Assembly (NCBI GenBank): GCA_965230505.1
Contig: OZ246006.1
Coordinates: 930,001 to 994,000, forward strand
Length of the DNA stretch: 64,000 nt
Direction: 5' to 3'
Source: GCA-002733465 sp965230505
Lineage (GTDB): Bacteria > Pseudomonadota > Gammaproteobacteria > Enterobacterales > Kangiellaceae
A program made the translations under genes and the position numbers. The notes beneath the pieces were generated by a model. That model saw only the letters and a program-made list of their open reading frames with translations, searched no databases and was not told where the DNA came from. Below, in pieces: positions 1 through 9,282 of this stretch. Positions within the stretch are counted from its first letter, which is position 1, and each line of letters opens with the position of its first letter.

Positions 1-1596
1 ACTCAACCAAATATCGAAGCAGCTATATCGACTAACCTTGGCGAGTGGGATACCGCATTTGATTTAGATACGGGGGGTGGTCCTGGCTATCGAGAAGCAA
101 CCATTGTTGATAGAGATGCGAATCAACAATTAATCTCTAGCGCTAACGAAGAGTTTGAAAATACCGGTCGTTGGTTTTTTAGTAATGGCCAAGGCTCTAA
201 AGAATTTCAATCGGGGACACTAACTATCAACGGTCGAATTGGAGCTGATCGAAGAGACACAAAGATTAGCCGTGAAATCTTCGATTTAAGACTGCCAGAC
301 CAATCTGCAACCGATGAACAACTAGACATCGACGAAAACAGAAAATCTAAAATGGCGGAATTAGGAATAGATTGGTTAGACAAAGGCGACCTTTGGAAAC
401 TGCATTTAATCGGATTAGGTCTAGTAAGGGATAGCCATTATGATAACGAAATACTCTTTCAAGATTATTCTGAGTCAGAAGAGTTCTTAAGCAATTTTGA
501 CCAAGATGCACTTAAGACCGAAGTGATCGCTCGAGCAACATTCAGTTATAACGGAGAAGAAAAATTTAAACCCGAGTATGGCTTTGAAATTGCTCAAAAC
601 AAATTGAACAATGAATCCTTTTACCAAGAAAATGGATTAACGGTTTCATTAAATGGCGCCGATGTTGAAGTTCAAGAACTAAGGAGCGAAATTTTTGCGA
701 CTTTCGTTTACCCTAGTTCGGATTCGCTAACCATTGAAGGCGGGCTGACTGGTGAATTTTCAGAAATAAAAGTGAGTGGTGAAGCGGCTAATCGGCAATC
801 GTTTAAATTCCTAAAACCCAGACTCGCGGCAACATACCGCTTGAACGAATCCTCACAACTTGCAGTCTCCGGAGAGCGCTCTGTTGGGCAATTAGACTTC
901 AATGATTTTGCTGCAAGTAATCAGGCTCAGGATGGAAATATAGTCTCTGGAAATCCCGATCTAGCCCCCGACAAAGAAGATGAACTTTCGGTGACCTATG
1001 ACTTAAGCTTTAGTGAAAAAGGTAGTTTAACGGTTAAACTATTTCATGAATGGCAGCAGGATATTCTAGAACAAATTCCTCTTCCATCCGGTGGTTTTGG
1101 TAAGGGCAATGCCGGTGACGCACGATTCTGGGGAGTCGTAACCGACATCAACCTTCCCCTTGACGGTTTCATAGAAAATGGTTTGTTGGAAGTATTCCAT
1201 CGCTACCGAGATTCAGAATTTGAGGATCCTATTACTGAACAGACTCGAACCATCAGCGGATACTCCCCTCGGTTCCTGGGAATGAAACTACGACAAGATT
1301 TAGTCGATGATCAATGGGCTTGGGGATTACACTATGAAAGCACGTTTACTGATGACTTTTATAGAGCGGAAGAAAAAATTACTTTTGAAGGTAACGATCG
1401 ATTCCATGCCTTTATTGAAACAACTCGTTTTCTGGGTCTAAAAATGCAATTAGAAATTCGCCAGATGAATACTGGAGAATTTACTCGTTCTCGAAACTTA
1501 TATGATGGAAATAGGGCCGCAACCTTTTTAGGAACACAAGTAGCCAGTCGGACTCGCGAGCCGGAATATAAATTTTCAATTTGGGGGACATTTTAA
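1..1596 (+). CDS. TonB-dependent receptor, C-terminal part (5' end outside window)
   Basis: The frame is open from the first base, so this is the last 531 residues of a larger outer-membrane protein. It shows alternating beta-strand character and the receptor barrel motif GNPDLAPDKEDELSVTYDL, and it ends in an aromatic residue (IWGTF), as outer-membrane barrels do. These features fit the barrel half of a TonB-dependent receptor, which imports a ligand across the outer membrane using TonB/ExbBD energy. The plug domain and TonB box would lie upstream, so the ligand cannot be judged. The first internal ATG, at 352, is not a real start because homologous-looking barrel sequence precedes it without a stop. 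Confidence 0.85.
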   Translation, partial: TQPNIEAAISTNLGEWDTAFDLDTGGGPGYREATIVDRDANQQLISSANEEFENTGRWFFSNGQGSKEFQSGTLTINGRIGADRRDTKISREIFDLRLPDQSATDEQLDIDENRKSKMAELGIDWLDKGDLWKLHLIGLGLVRDSHYDNEILFQDYSESEEFLSNFDQDALKTEVIARATFSYNGEEKFKPEYGFEIAQNKLNNESFYQENGLTVSLNGADVEVQELRSEIFATFVYPSSDSLTIEGGLTGEFSEIKVSGEAANRQSFKFLKPRLAATYRLNESSQLAVSGERSVGQLDFNDFAASNQAQDGNIVSGNPDLAPDKEDELSVTYDLSFSEKGSLTVKLFHEWQQDILEQIPLPSGGFGKGNAGDARFWGVVTDINLPLDGFIENGLLEVFHRYRDSEFEDPITEQTRTISGYSPRFLGMKLRQDLVDDQWAWGLHYESTFTDDFYRAEEKITFEGNDRFHAFIETTRFLGLKMQLEIRQMNTGEFTRSRNLYDGNRAATFLGTQVASRTREPEYKFSIWGTF

Positions 1597-1834
1597 CGAT
1601 AGGTTTAGGTTTGCTAGTTATTGTAGGCTGGGTTGACAAGCCCAACAGCAGTGGTGAAGTAATATTCGGCTAATTAGATTTAAGTCAAACTCAACCAACC
1701 AATGCAATCATTTTAACATTGAAAATTAAATTAAGGCTTTAACTTGTCGTCGCCTACATTAAGCAAAACAAATATGTTAAAGTCCCTCCCCCTCGATTAA
1801 GATCAATAACAAAGTCCAATTCCGGAAATCATCA
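1597..1834. other. intergenic region with a dispersed GTTGGG-type repeat
   Basis: No gene is visible here. Around 1624-1650 is a 'TAGGCTGGGTTGACAAGC..CCAACA' sequence. It belongs to the same family as the hairpin repeats at 11287-11316, 16517-16555 and 17797-17821. No clear terminator follows the receptor gene. Confidence 0.4.
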
Positions 1835-2590
1835 ATGTTAAACTCTACCAGTCTGTCCAGTAGTCCTCTAAGAAAAATATTAATCGTCGAAGCAATAATT
1901 GGCGCTTTACCACAGGCATGGATACTCTTTTTAATCTACAAGAGCTTCCATTTTCAGCTGATTCCTGAAATCATGACTCTTGCTCTAATTACATTTAGTT
2001 TAATCGGATTGATTGGCTTTATGCTGCTTGCCTTTTCAGTGTCAAACCGTTCGACTCTAAATCAACCTTTTCTAACTTTTCTAATGGTCACAATGGGCTG
2101 TACCTTATCAATATGGTGGTTAATTGGTTCTGTTACTCAATTCAGTCTTTGGAGCTTGTTTGGGGTTTTACAGGTTTTAGTGACTGGACATTTTGCTTTT
2201 CTCTATCTAAAAACTAACAATCTACAAATACAGCCTCCCCGACAAGACGAAACGAAACCAAAACCAGACAACGAAACATCAAATATAGACGAGACTAAAT
2301 ATCGAACAATTGAAAGGATCAAAGCTTGGAATTTACCCATTTTGACTATAGGAATAATAGCTATCGCAGCAAAGCTATTTGAAATATACGGATATTTTTC
2401 ATTTCGAACTAATCAAAACTTTTTTCTGCAATCATTACACACCATAAACGGCATTATTCTATTTGGTTACTTTATTGCAATTGTTGCCGTTACAGGTAAA
2501 GCTTCTAAACTAAGAATAGCATTGGCAGTGTTAATATTTGTTGTGATTTTATTTCTAATGTTATTTTTAGAGGCCATAAAAGCGCATTAA
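1835..2590 (+). CDS. polytopic membrane protein, function unknown
   Basis: A 251-residue protein with about seven hydrophobic segments: roughly residues 15-37, 45-72, 80-100, 105-127, 168-190, 198-220 and 226-247. A charged, proline-rich cytoplasmic-type loop (about 130-160, PPRQDETKPKPD) separates the first four from the last three. A weak GGAA Shine-Dalgarno sits about 7 nt before the ATG. I do not recognise the family and neighbours give no functional hint. The gene appears monocistronic and converges with the cytochrome gene on the other strand. Confidence 0.7.
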   Translation: MLNSTSLSSSPLRKILIVEAIIGALPQAWILFLIYKSFHFQLIPEIMTLALITFSLIGLIGFMLLAFSVSNRSTLNQPFLTFLMVTMGCTLSIWWLIGSVTQFSLWSLFGVLQVLVTGHFAFLYLKTNNLQIQPPRQDETKPKPDNETSNIDETKYRTIERIKAWNLPILTIGIIAIAAKLFEIYGYFSFRTNQNFFLQSLHTINGIILFGYFIAIVAVTGKASKLRIALAVLIFVVILFLMLFLEAIKAH

Positions 2591-2620
2591 AACAGTCGTA
2601 CTTTCAGCTCCTAGCTCCTA

Positions 2621-3901
2621 TCATTCCGGTTCCTGCCACCAACTATCCTGGCGAGGAATCGGCGAAGTCAGGGTCTTAAGAAATGCAATTAAATCTAATT
2701 TTTCTTGTGGTTTTAGCCTTAATGCCAAAATATCAAAATGAGGACGATTAGGATGTTGCTTTCGATTATAGTAAGGCGGTTTAGGAATGTCGTAATGTTC
2801 AATCACCTGTTCTAGATTGTCAAATTGACCCGTTTGCATATATGGTGCTGTTTCGCTGACGTTTCTTAAACTAGGCGTTTTAAAGGCGCCGACTAACTCT
2901 GGTCCTTGTTTTTTTAGGAACCTCATTTCAATACACTCTTCCGGCTTTGCATCGCTATATTTTGACAAACAGGTAAACTCATCCGCTACTAATGATTTAA
3001 TTCCAGTGTAGCGTCCTAAATCGACATTATTTTTATCTGATTCCGGCGCGCCAATATTATGAAATTCGAAATTAGTGAATAACGGTCCGTTGTGGCAACT
3101 TACACAATTAGCTTTGCCTAAAAATAATTTCATTCCGTTCAGTTCAGATTGATTCAACTGGTTAGCAGTGGTTAAGTTGCCCGCGACTAAAGCATCAACG
3201 AATCGGTCGAACGGTGCTAGTGGCGTTTTTAATTGTCTTTGATAGGCCATTAATGACTTACCTACATTGGCAAAAGCTTGATTAATTTCATCTTGAATTA
3301 AATGATCAATTTGCTGCCATTGCTGCTGCTGAAACTTATCTCCTAGTGGAGTAGCATCATCGGGTAGCTCGTCTAAAGTACTTTGATTGGGGAGTTTGCC
3401 GAATATTGATTGATATTGCTGAGCATAGTTTTTAGCGATGGACTTAACCACTTTAACTCGAGTAAATCCATGTTCAGCAGGGTCTTCTAGCGGTCCCAAG
3501 GCTTGTGACCACACACTGTCTTTGCGACCATCCCAATACATCCAGTGACTCCAAGACGCTGATAAAACACTTGGGGCATTTCTTTTGACTGTACCTATTG
3601 CTACTGATGTTTTTAAACCGTCGGTGAAATACTTGTTGGGTTGATGACAATGACTGCATGCCACTGAACCATTCGCACTAAGTCGCTTATCGAAAAAAAG
3701 TTGATGTCCTAGTTTAGCCGCATTGAGATCGGCTGCCACGGAATTACTAATTGATTCAGGAGGCTCAGCTAGACTAGAAAGAGAAAACTGTTTAAGAAAT
3801 AATATGTCTGCCTCAGTAAACTCATGCTCGACCTTTTTCTCACCACAACTTGCGACGAGTAATACTAAAATAATAATGGAGGTAACGCGCGATATCGACA
3901 T
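2621..3901 (-). CDS. di-haem cytochrome c peroxidase / MauG-family lipoprotein
   Basis: A 426-residue protein with an N-terminal lipobox (VASC, Cys19) and two c-type haem motifs, CSHCH at 82-86 and CVSCH at 266-270. Motifs KTPSLRNVS and APYMQTG near 341-358 are typical of the CcpA/MauG family; Met355 is a candidate distal ligand of a haem. The family either reduces hydrogen peroxide with electrons from cytochromes or makes oxidative post-translational modifications in a partner protein. Here it would be lipid-anchored and act in the periplasm. The gene is 14 bp downstream of the YtkA-like gene on the same strand, so they probably form an operon. Whether it is a peroxidase or a MauG-type modifying enzyme cannot be decided from sequence alone. 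Confidence 0.88.
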   Translation of the reverse strand: MSISRVTSIIILVLLVASCGEKKVEHEFTEADILFLKQFSLSSLAEPPESISNSVAADLNAAKLGHQLFFDKRLSANGSVACSHCHQPNKYFTDGLKTSVAIGTVKRNAPSVLSASWSHWMYWDGRKDSVWSQALGPLEDPAEHGFTRVKVVKSIAKNYAQQYQSIFGKLPNQSTLDELPDDATPLGDKFQQQQWQQIDHLIQDEINQAFANVGKSLMAYQRQLKTPLAPFDRFVDALVAGNLTTANQLNQSELNGMKLFLGKANCVSCHNGPLFTNFEFHNIGAPESDKNNVDLGRYTGIKSLVADEFTCLSKYSDAKPEECIEMRFLKKQGPELVGAFKTPSLRNVSETAPYMQTGQFDNLEQVIEHYDIPKPPYYNRKQHPNRPHFDILALRLKPQEKLDLIAFLKTLTSPIPRQDSWWQEPE

Positions 3902-3915
3902 ATTAAATTCTATGG

Positions 3916-5055
3916 TTATAAAATTAGATTAAATGTAAAACTGCTTTTTTGTTGTTTGAGCTCATTCGCTTGTGTGCTTTCAGAGAGGATCGAGTTTTCT
4001 TGCTCTGAGTCATCAAACTCAAATTGCATGACCCACCAGCCTTGCATTTGAAACTTTACACCCTCGACAAGATATACACCTTTATCGAGTTCTGTAGTCA
4101 CTTGCGGTTGCGTTGGTAACCCATGAACATGTCCCGGCATATGACCTAACACTTGAATATTTTTTCCAGAGACTGGCACACCATCTAAATCAGAAATCAA
4201 CAAACGCCACTGATGCATTTGGTTAAGTGGTACTTGGGAAACATTGGTTTGTTCGAGATTTTTTGAATTATGAACTTCTATATGAGCTAAATAATTTTGA
4301 TCGTTAGATAGTTGAAAGGCTGAAATGTCGAGATCGGCTGGTGCGCTTTGCCCGACTAACGAAGCGATACGTAGTGACATTTTTTGTTTACTTTTATTAA
4401 CGTCCGCGTCTTCTGTCGATTGATTAGAGTCATTATTCTTGGAGTTGTTTAACCCCATTTTATTTAACCCCATTTTATTTAACATCGTCGGATGAACGCT
4501 ACGCACCACCGCATTATGCGATATATAATCGAGAGTTTCTTTATCCATAGTAAGCGGTTGAGTATTGCTTATCCAATCAGACCACTTCATGGACAAAGCT
4601 TGGCTAAACAATGTCATCGCCGCTTTTTTATTTTGTATGGCTATAATTCTTTGTTTTGCACCAGCATCTTGTTGTTTTTGCAATTCGACTGCTAATTCAG
4701 AGGCTTGTTGTTCAAAGATATTTTTTTGTGAGGTATCTTTTTCTCGACGAGTTTGAACACGTTTTTTACTGATTAACTGCCGGGTTTTATTTGCCATAAG
4801 CAAAGATTGCTTCGCTTGTTCTTCCGATTGATTGGACTGTACTAGTAGTATTTTCGCTTGATTAAACATTTCCATCTGCTGAGAAGAAGACTGCGTCTCA
4901 GCAAATAGAGCCGAAGGTGAAAATGCAACCAACAAAGAAAATAATCTAATCCAAGTGCCTATTGGCCTGTTTTTAGTCTTGTAAGCTTTGACTGATAAAG
5001 TGAATGAACGCATACTTTTTATTATTCTAAAATCCATTGATTGTTGTCTCTGCAT
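3916..5055 (-). CDS. secreted protein with C-terminal YtkA/FixH-like domain
   Basis: 379 residues. An unusually long N-region precedes a signal-peptide core ending near SALFA/ET (cleavage about residue 52); Met7 or Met15 are plausible alternative starts. Residues 55-150 are Gln/Lys-rich and probably helical. A short repeat LNKMG-LNKMG-LNN lies near 195. The C-terminal 100 residues read as a YtkA-like domain: 'WRLLISDLDGVPVSG', the His-rich GHMPGHVHGLP, then 'MQGWWVMQFEFDD'. YtkA-like domains are small periplasmic beta-sandwiches often found beside cytochromes or copper proteins. The gene sits immediately upstream of the di-haem cytochrome gene and is probably co-transcribed with it. Its role is unknown; a partner or substrate of that cytochrome is an inference. 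Confidence 0.65.
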   Translation of the reverse strand: MQRQQSMDFRIIKSMRSFTLSVKAYKTKNRPIGTWIRLFSLLVAFSPSALFAETQSSSQQMEMFNQAKILLVQSNQSEEQAKQSLLMANKTRQLISKKRVQTRREKDTSQKNIFEQQASELAVELQKQQDAGAKQRIIAIQNKKAAMTLFSQALSMKWSDWISNTQPLTMDKETLDYISHNAVVRSVHPTMLNKMGLNKMGLNNSKNNDSNQSTEDADVNKSKQKMSLRIASLVGQSAPADLDISAFQLSNDQNYLAHIEVHNSKNLEQTNVSQVPLNQMHQWRLLISDLDGVPVSGKNIQVLGHMPGHVHGLPTQPQVTTELDKGVYLVEGVKFQMQGWWVMQFEFDDSEQENSILSESTQANELKQQKSSFTFNLIL

Positions 5056-5135
5056 TTTGATTATGAGCTTGTCACTTTTCTATTTGATAGTCCGAGTTAG
5101 ACAATATTCGTTGATAACTTTAACGGTATGCAATG

Positions 5136-5166
5136 AAAAAAAGTAAGCATGAAGCTTACTTTTTTT
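5136..5166 (-). terminator. Rho-independent terminator (can work in both directions)
   Basis: A perfect stem AAGTAAGC (5141-5148) / GCTTACTT (5154-5161) with a 5-nt loop is flanked by A and T tracts on both sides. It lies downstream of the choice-of-anchor-B gene on the minus strand and before the YtkA-like gene, so it separates these two transcription units. Confidence 0.8.
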
Positions 5167-5295
5167 GCGTTGGTTTAACCAGATTAGCAAATCTAACAAC
5201 TTAGGCCAACCCTGTTAAACCAACTTAACTAACCAATACATCGTTAGCCACTTAATGTCTATGAACATCAAGTGAATCTAAAAATACTGGTTAAA

Positions 5296-7419
5296 TTAAA
5301 ATGTAATACTCCAGCTATCAATCGTTCCTATATCGACTCGTGCTCGATCACGAACGCGCAGCTCCCAAGTACCTAAAGAATCTTTACTACCAACATTAAC
5401 ACTGTAAGTTTCGTTAATATTGTTAGCAGAGCCTCCAGTTCGGTTATGCAGGTTATAGACCGTCGAATCAGGATGGATCAAGTCTACTATTAAATCACCT
5501 TTATAGGTATGGGTGATATTCACAGTCACACTAACCGTACCTGACTCGCCAGTTCTAGACACCGCTATTGGGCTAGTCACTCCCGTTGAGTTGTTATCTG
5601 GAATATTAAAACTAGTGTTATTCTCAAAGGTTTCAGTGGGAGGAGGTGGTGGTGGAGGCGTCCCTTCATCGACTATATCGACAGTATAATCTTCAACTTC
5701 ACCATAATTAAAGGTATCACATGCATCCGGAGCAGCATTATATCGCATCACCACTCGCATACGGGTTTCGCCTAATGCGGCATCTGTCGGAATGATCAAA
5801 GTTCCACTGACTGAAGAAGATGAAGCACTACCCGAATCGTAAACAAGTTCGTTGGCGTCGAAAACGCTATCGGCATCCAAATCGATCCAGATCCTCCACC
5901 ACTCATTGTAATTTGTTCCAGAGAACGCAGGTGTTAAGGTGACGTTATTATCGCCACGATTGGCGGTAACGGTCATGCTTGTAAAGTCAGTATATTGTGA
6001 ACTTCCCGAAGCGTTGGAGAAAGCTCCCAGCTCAACATTACTAATCCACTCTTCACTCGCGTTATTTCCTGAGGCAGTACAATATTCGACAGGCGGCGGA
6101 GGTGGTGGATTGCTGATAGCATCGTAGTCTGGTGCCACAACGAACAAACCGTTCCCAATATCGCTGAGTATAATATTTCCGCTAGCAAAATATGGATAGT
6201 TACTCCAAGTACCAGAAAACTGTGCGGAATCGGATCCAGGGATGGTATCGAAATAAGCGACTTCCGTTAATTGACCGGAAGTCACATTATCAGTATTTAA
6301 AATGCGTAAACCTGCGCGATAATTCGTTTCAAACACTAGGCCATTAACACTGTAAAGATTATGATCGATTGCGGCAGTTGGGCCAGTATAGCGCCCCAGT
6401 TCCACCGGATTATCTAAGTCGGTCATGTCGTAAATATACGAGGTGGTATTTTGGCCGTTGCGCTGCTCGTCTAGTTCATCATTCATAACAATCGTGGTAT
6501 GAGAATCATCAACAAACCAACCTTGGTGAGTGTATTGAGAGCCGGTATAGCCTGTACGAGAAATTTGTGACGGTGCGCTTTTATTGGTCACGTCAACAAC
6601 CGTGATGGTATCTTCGTTATAGGCCACACAGATCTCTTTATTGGCATAAGCCACATCGGGACCATTGTAGTTAACACACTGCACATCATGGGTGTATCCA
6701 TCAGACGAAAAACAACCGGCAAATGTTGGATTAGCGGGACTAGAAACATCCACCATATACAAACCGCCACTGCATTGATTACTTCCAACAATGTATGCAA
6801 AACCACTGTCTTCATTAATTGCGATATTGTGAGCTGCACCAAAACCACCAAGATGATTGGTTTCTGAAAGCGTTCCACCGGGAGTGACTGTTCTTAACGT
6901 AGTTAGGTCAAACACTTGTAAACCATGGCCACTGTTACCGCTGCCATCCGCTACGATAAATGCGTGATCGCCGTAAACTTTCATATCACGCCAAGAATCG
7001 TTGCCGTTGTTATGCGCCGGTAAAAAACCTAAGTGGACAGGATTTTCTGGGTCGGTAACATCAACAAATGCAGTGCCATTGGTTCGTCCGACAATCGCTA
7101 TTTCATTGCCATTAACCGGATCGGTCCAGCCCCAAATGTCATTAAGATTTTGACTTCCTCCTCCCATGTCTGCTTTGGGAAGAAAAGACATTAAATCGAC
7201 ATTGTTACAGGGGTAGCCGTTAGCGGTTCCATTGGTACAAACGTTTGCAGCAGCTAAATTAAAATCCTCGTTAAAAAGCATCAACAAAGCGGCCGAAGGT
7301 CCTTCATTGCTATCGTCGAAGGTATAGTTATCATCAAACATCGGACTATGTGCCGAGGTCAATGTAGAAAACGAAAATAAACAAGAGAATGTAAATATTG
7401 CGAATCGAGTGAGCTTCAT
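5296..7419 (-). CDS. secreted choice-of-anchor B family protein with GEVED and P (proprotein convertase) domains
   Basis: 707 residues from the chosen ATG at 7419, which is preceded by AGGA and followed directly by a signal peptide (MKLTRFAIFTFSCLFSFSTLTSA); an upstream start at 7458 would add an unlikely extension. The first ~430 residues hold LVIVD-type propeller repeats characteristic of choice-of-anchor B proteins (NDIWGWTDPVNGNEIAIVG, FVDVTDPENPVHLGFL). A proline linker is followed by a GEVED domain (ends GEVEDYTVDIV), a second proline linker, then a C-terminal P/Homo-B domain (TYKGDLIVDLIHPDSTVYNL, LGTWELRVRD). P domains are common C-terminal modules of secreted proteases, but no protease domain is present. 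It is probably an extracellular or surface protein of unknown function. Confidence 0.8.
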   Translation of the reverse strand: MKLTRFAIFTFSCLFSFSTLTSAHSPMFDDNYTFDDSNEGPSAALLMLFNEDFNLAAANVCTNGTANGYPCNNVDLMSFLPKADMGGGSQNLNDIWGWTDPVNGNEIAIVGRTNGTAFVDVTDPENPVHLGFLPAHNNGNDSWRDMKVYGDHAFIVADGSGNSGHGLQVFDLTTLRTVTPGGTLSETNHLGGFGAAHNIAINEDSGFAYIVGSNQCSGGLYMVDVSSPANPTFAGCFSSDGYTHDVQCVNYNGPDVAYANKEICVAYNEDTITVVDVTNKSAPSQISRTGYTGSQYTHQGWFVDDSHTTIVMNDELDEQRNGQNTTSYIYDMTDLDNPVELGRYTGPTAAIDHNLYSVNGLVFETNYRAGLRILNTDNVTSGQLTEVAYFDTIPGSDSAQFSGTWSNYPYFASGNIILSDIGNGLFVVAPDYDAISNPPPPPPVEYCTASGNNASEEWISNVELGAFSNASGSSQYTDFTSMTVTANRGDNNVTLTPAFSGTNYNEWWRIWIDLDADSVFDANELVYDSGSASSSSVSGTLIIPTDAALGETRMRVVMRYNAAPDACDTFNYGEVEDYTVDIVDEGTPPPPPPPTETFENNTSFNIPDNNSTGVTSPIAVSRTGESGTVSVTVNITHTYKGDLIVDLIHPDSTVYNLHNRTGGSANNINETYSVNVGSKDSLGTWELRVRDRARVDIGTIDSWSITF

Positions 7420-8417
7420 AAAATTAGTCCTATCAGTGCTAATTTTTATTTGGAACACATAATGTATTTAACACGACTAGTATCAGCACCAATCACGTTT
7501 TGGAAACACATAAAGTCATTATGATCTAAATAAAATATTTAAAGTGCGTGCTACATAATTTTCTAATATCAAGCGCCAAATTAAGTTAGCTAGCACGAAT
7601 ATCTCAAATCAATATTTTTGTTATTGGATGAGTCCACCTTGATTATAAGGAGCAGTTCAAAAAATAAACAAATGCCGAAAGTGTTAGAATAATTAATTAT
7701 CTCAAAATAGTTGGTTATTTTTTAGCTAGCGATAATTATTGCTATATATTTGATAAAATATTTTCGGTTTTAACTATTTATATATTTTAAAGCGGTAAGG
7801 TTTTTTCGCAGTGTTTGAATAGATAACTCTAGAAATTAGTCGAGTGACAAGTCACTGTGCTTTCTACTGGTCATGGTATAAATTAACAGAACAAACCATT
7901 TATTTTGATACCTGTTTTATGCTTTCTACATTGCAAATAAAATACAAGCTACCAAAATCCTATTAGAAAATTTTGCTACTTTTCTATTTTGCAGAGCATC
8001 AATCTCACTTTGAGACGCTAACCAAGTAACATGAATTTCCTGATTAAATTTCTCGTTTCGCTACAATGCAATTAACTCTTTGAATTTGATTGCTTTGTTG
8101 CTCCTTGCTATCCATAAATGACAATTAATATAACGCCGTTTTTTACAAGATATAGCCTGTTGTACGCACTTTTAGCTTACAAAAAGATATAGGATTATTT
8201 TGTTTTTTCACAAATCAGCACTACTCTGACCTCCGATGAGTCAATCAACATCGGCTATTTTGACAACTGGTTTTTCTTTATCTAGCTTTCAGCTGATTTG
8301 CTAACTTAAATTAGTTCGAGAGAACAATGTAGATGCTAGGGATAGCGTTGAGATAAAGAATTAGCATTAATCATTGTCGTGTTTCTTTCAATATTCTAAT
8401 AACTAAGAGGAACTACA
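7420..8417. other. long AT-rich intergenic region
   Basis: Nearly 1 kb between divergent genes. I see no open frame with coding character and no recognisable RNA gene or repeat. It must hold the promoters of both flanking genes; I could not single out a convincing -35/-10 pair in this AT-rich sequence. Confidence 0.4.
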
Positions 8418-9272
8418 ATGAAAACACTCTCCCAACTGTTAGCCCTATTTTTGCTGTTTAGTACTTCACTTATGGCTGAAAAAGGTGTCGTTTTTGTCCA
8501 TGGCACTAGTGATAATACCGATGCACTTAATGATTACTGGACACCCGCAATGGTTAATTCTGTAGTAGCAGGGTTACCTAATTCTTCAAACTACCTTGTA
8601 ATTAATTGTCAATTTAATGAATATGCATGGACTTCCCCAGCAGCAGGTTGTTTAGCAGAGCAGATCACTAATTTCATTAATAATAATAATATTGATGAAC
8701 TCAAGGTAATCACTCATTCCCATGGTGCTAATGTTATGCGTTGGATTTTGTCAAACCCCACTTGGGACTCTCGCTACCCAGCCATTATCGCCAAAACGTC
8801 GGAAGTCACTGCCATAGCAGGTTCTAGTTTAGGCACACCATTAGCGGATGCGGTAGTTGCCGGAAATGTTTTCGAACAATTGCTCGGTTGGATTTTAGGC
8901 TACGCTAGCGATGCGGTAAAAATGCAGCAAACTAGCTGGATGGTTTACTACAACAATAATTGGCTTTTGGGTACCAGTGGACGGCCCGCACTACCTGTTA
9001 GTTTTAAATCGATTATTGGCTCAGATGTAGAATCCGCGTTTTGGGATGGAGATAGCTATTGCGCCGGTTATCAATATCAAGTTGCCTTAGAGATTACTCA
9101 AAATTGGTTAGACTCGTGCTCAGATGGTTTTTTAAATTGTTCCTCACAAGCTGGAGCTGGCAGTGTTTGGTTTTATGATACCTCCCGCACCAAAGGCCGA
9201 GAACCGTTGAGTCACCAGCAAAGTCGTCGTGACTGTTTTAATCTCGATACCATCTTAAGAAACGATCTTTAG
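8418..9272 (+). CDS. secreted lipase-like alpha/beta hydrolase
   Basis: 284 residues with a signal peptide (cleavage near SLMA/EK, residue 20) and a strong AGAGGA ribosome site. GVVFVHGT (23-30) is the oxyanion-loop strand of alpha/beta hydrolases, and THSHGAN (99-105) is a nucleophile elbow with Ser101; the usual first Gly of GxSxG is Thr here. Later Asp and His candidates exist but the triad was not assigned. Four or more Cys in the C-terminal half suggest disulfides and export. Ten bases downstream starts the next secreted protein, so the two probably form an operon, perhaps enzyme plus accessory protein (inference). Confidence 0.75.
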   Translation: MKTLSQLLALFLLFSTSLMAEKGVVFVHGTSDNTDALNDYWTPAMVNSVVAGLPNSSNYLVINCQFNEYAWTSPAAGCLAEQITNFINNNNIDELKVITHSHGANVMRWILSNPTWDSRYPAIIAKTSEVTAIAGSSLGTPLADAVVAGNVFEQLLGWILGYASDAVKMQQTSWMVYYNNNWLLGTSGRPALPVSFKSIIGSDVESAFWDGDSYCAGYQYQVALEITQNWLDSCSDGFLNCSSQAGAGSVWFYDTSRTKGREPLSHQQSRRDCFNLDTILRNDL

Positions 9273-9282
9273 GAGAAATTCA

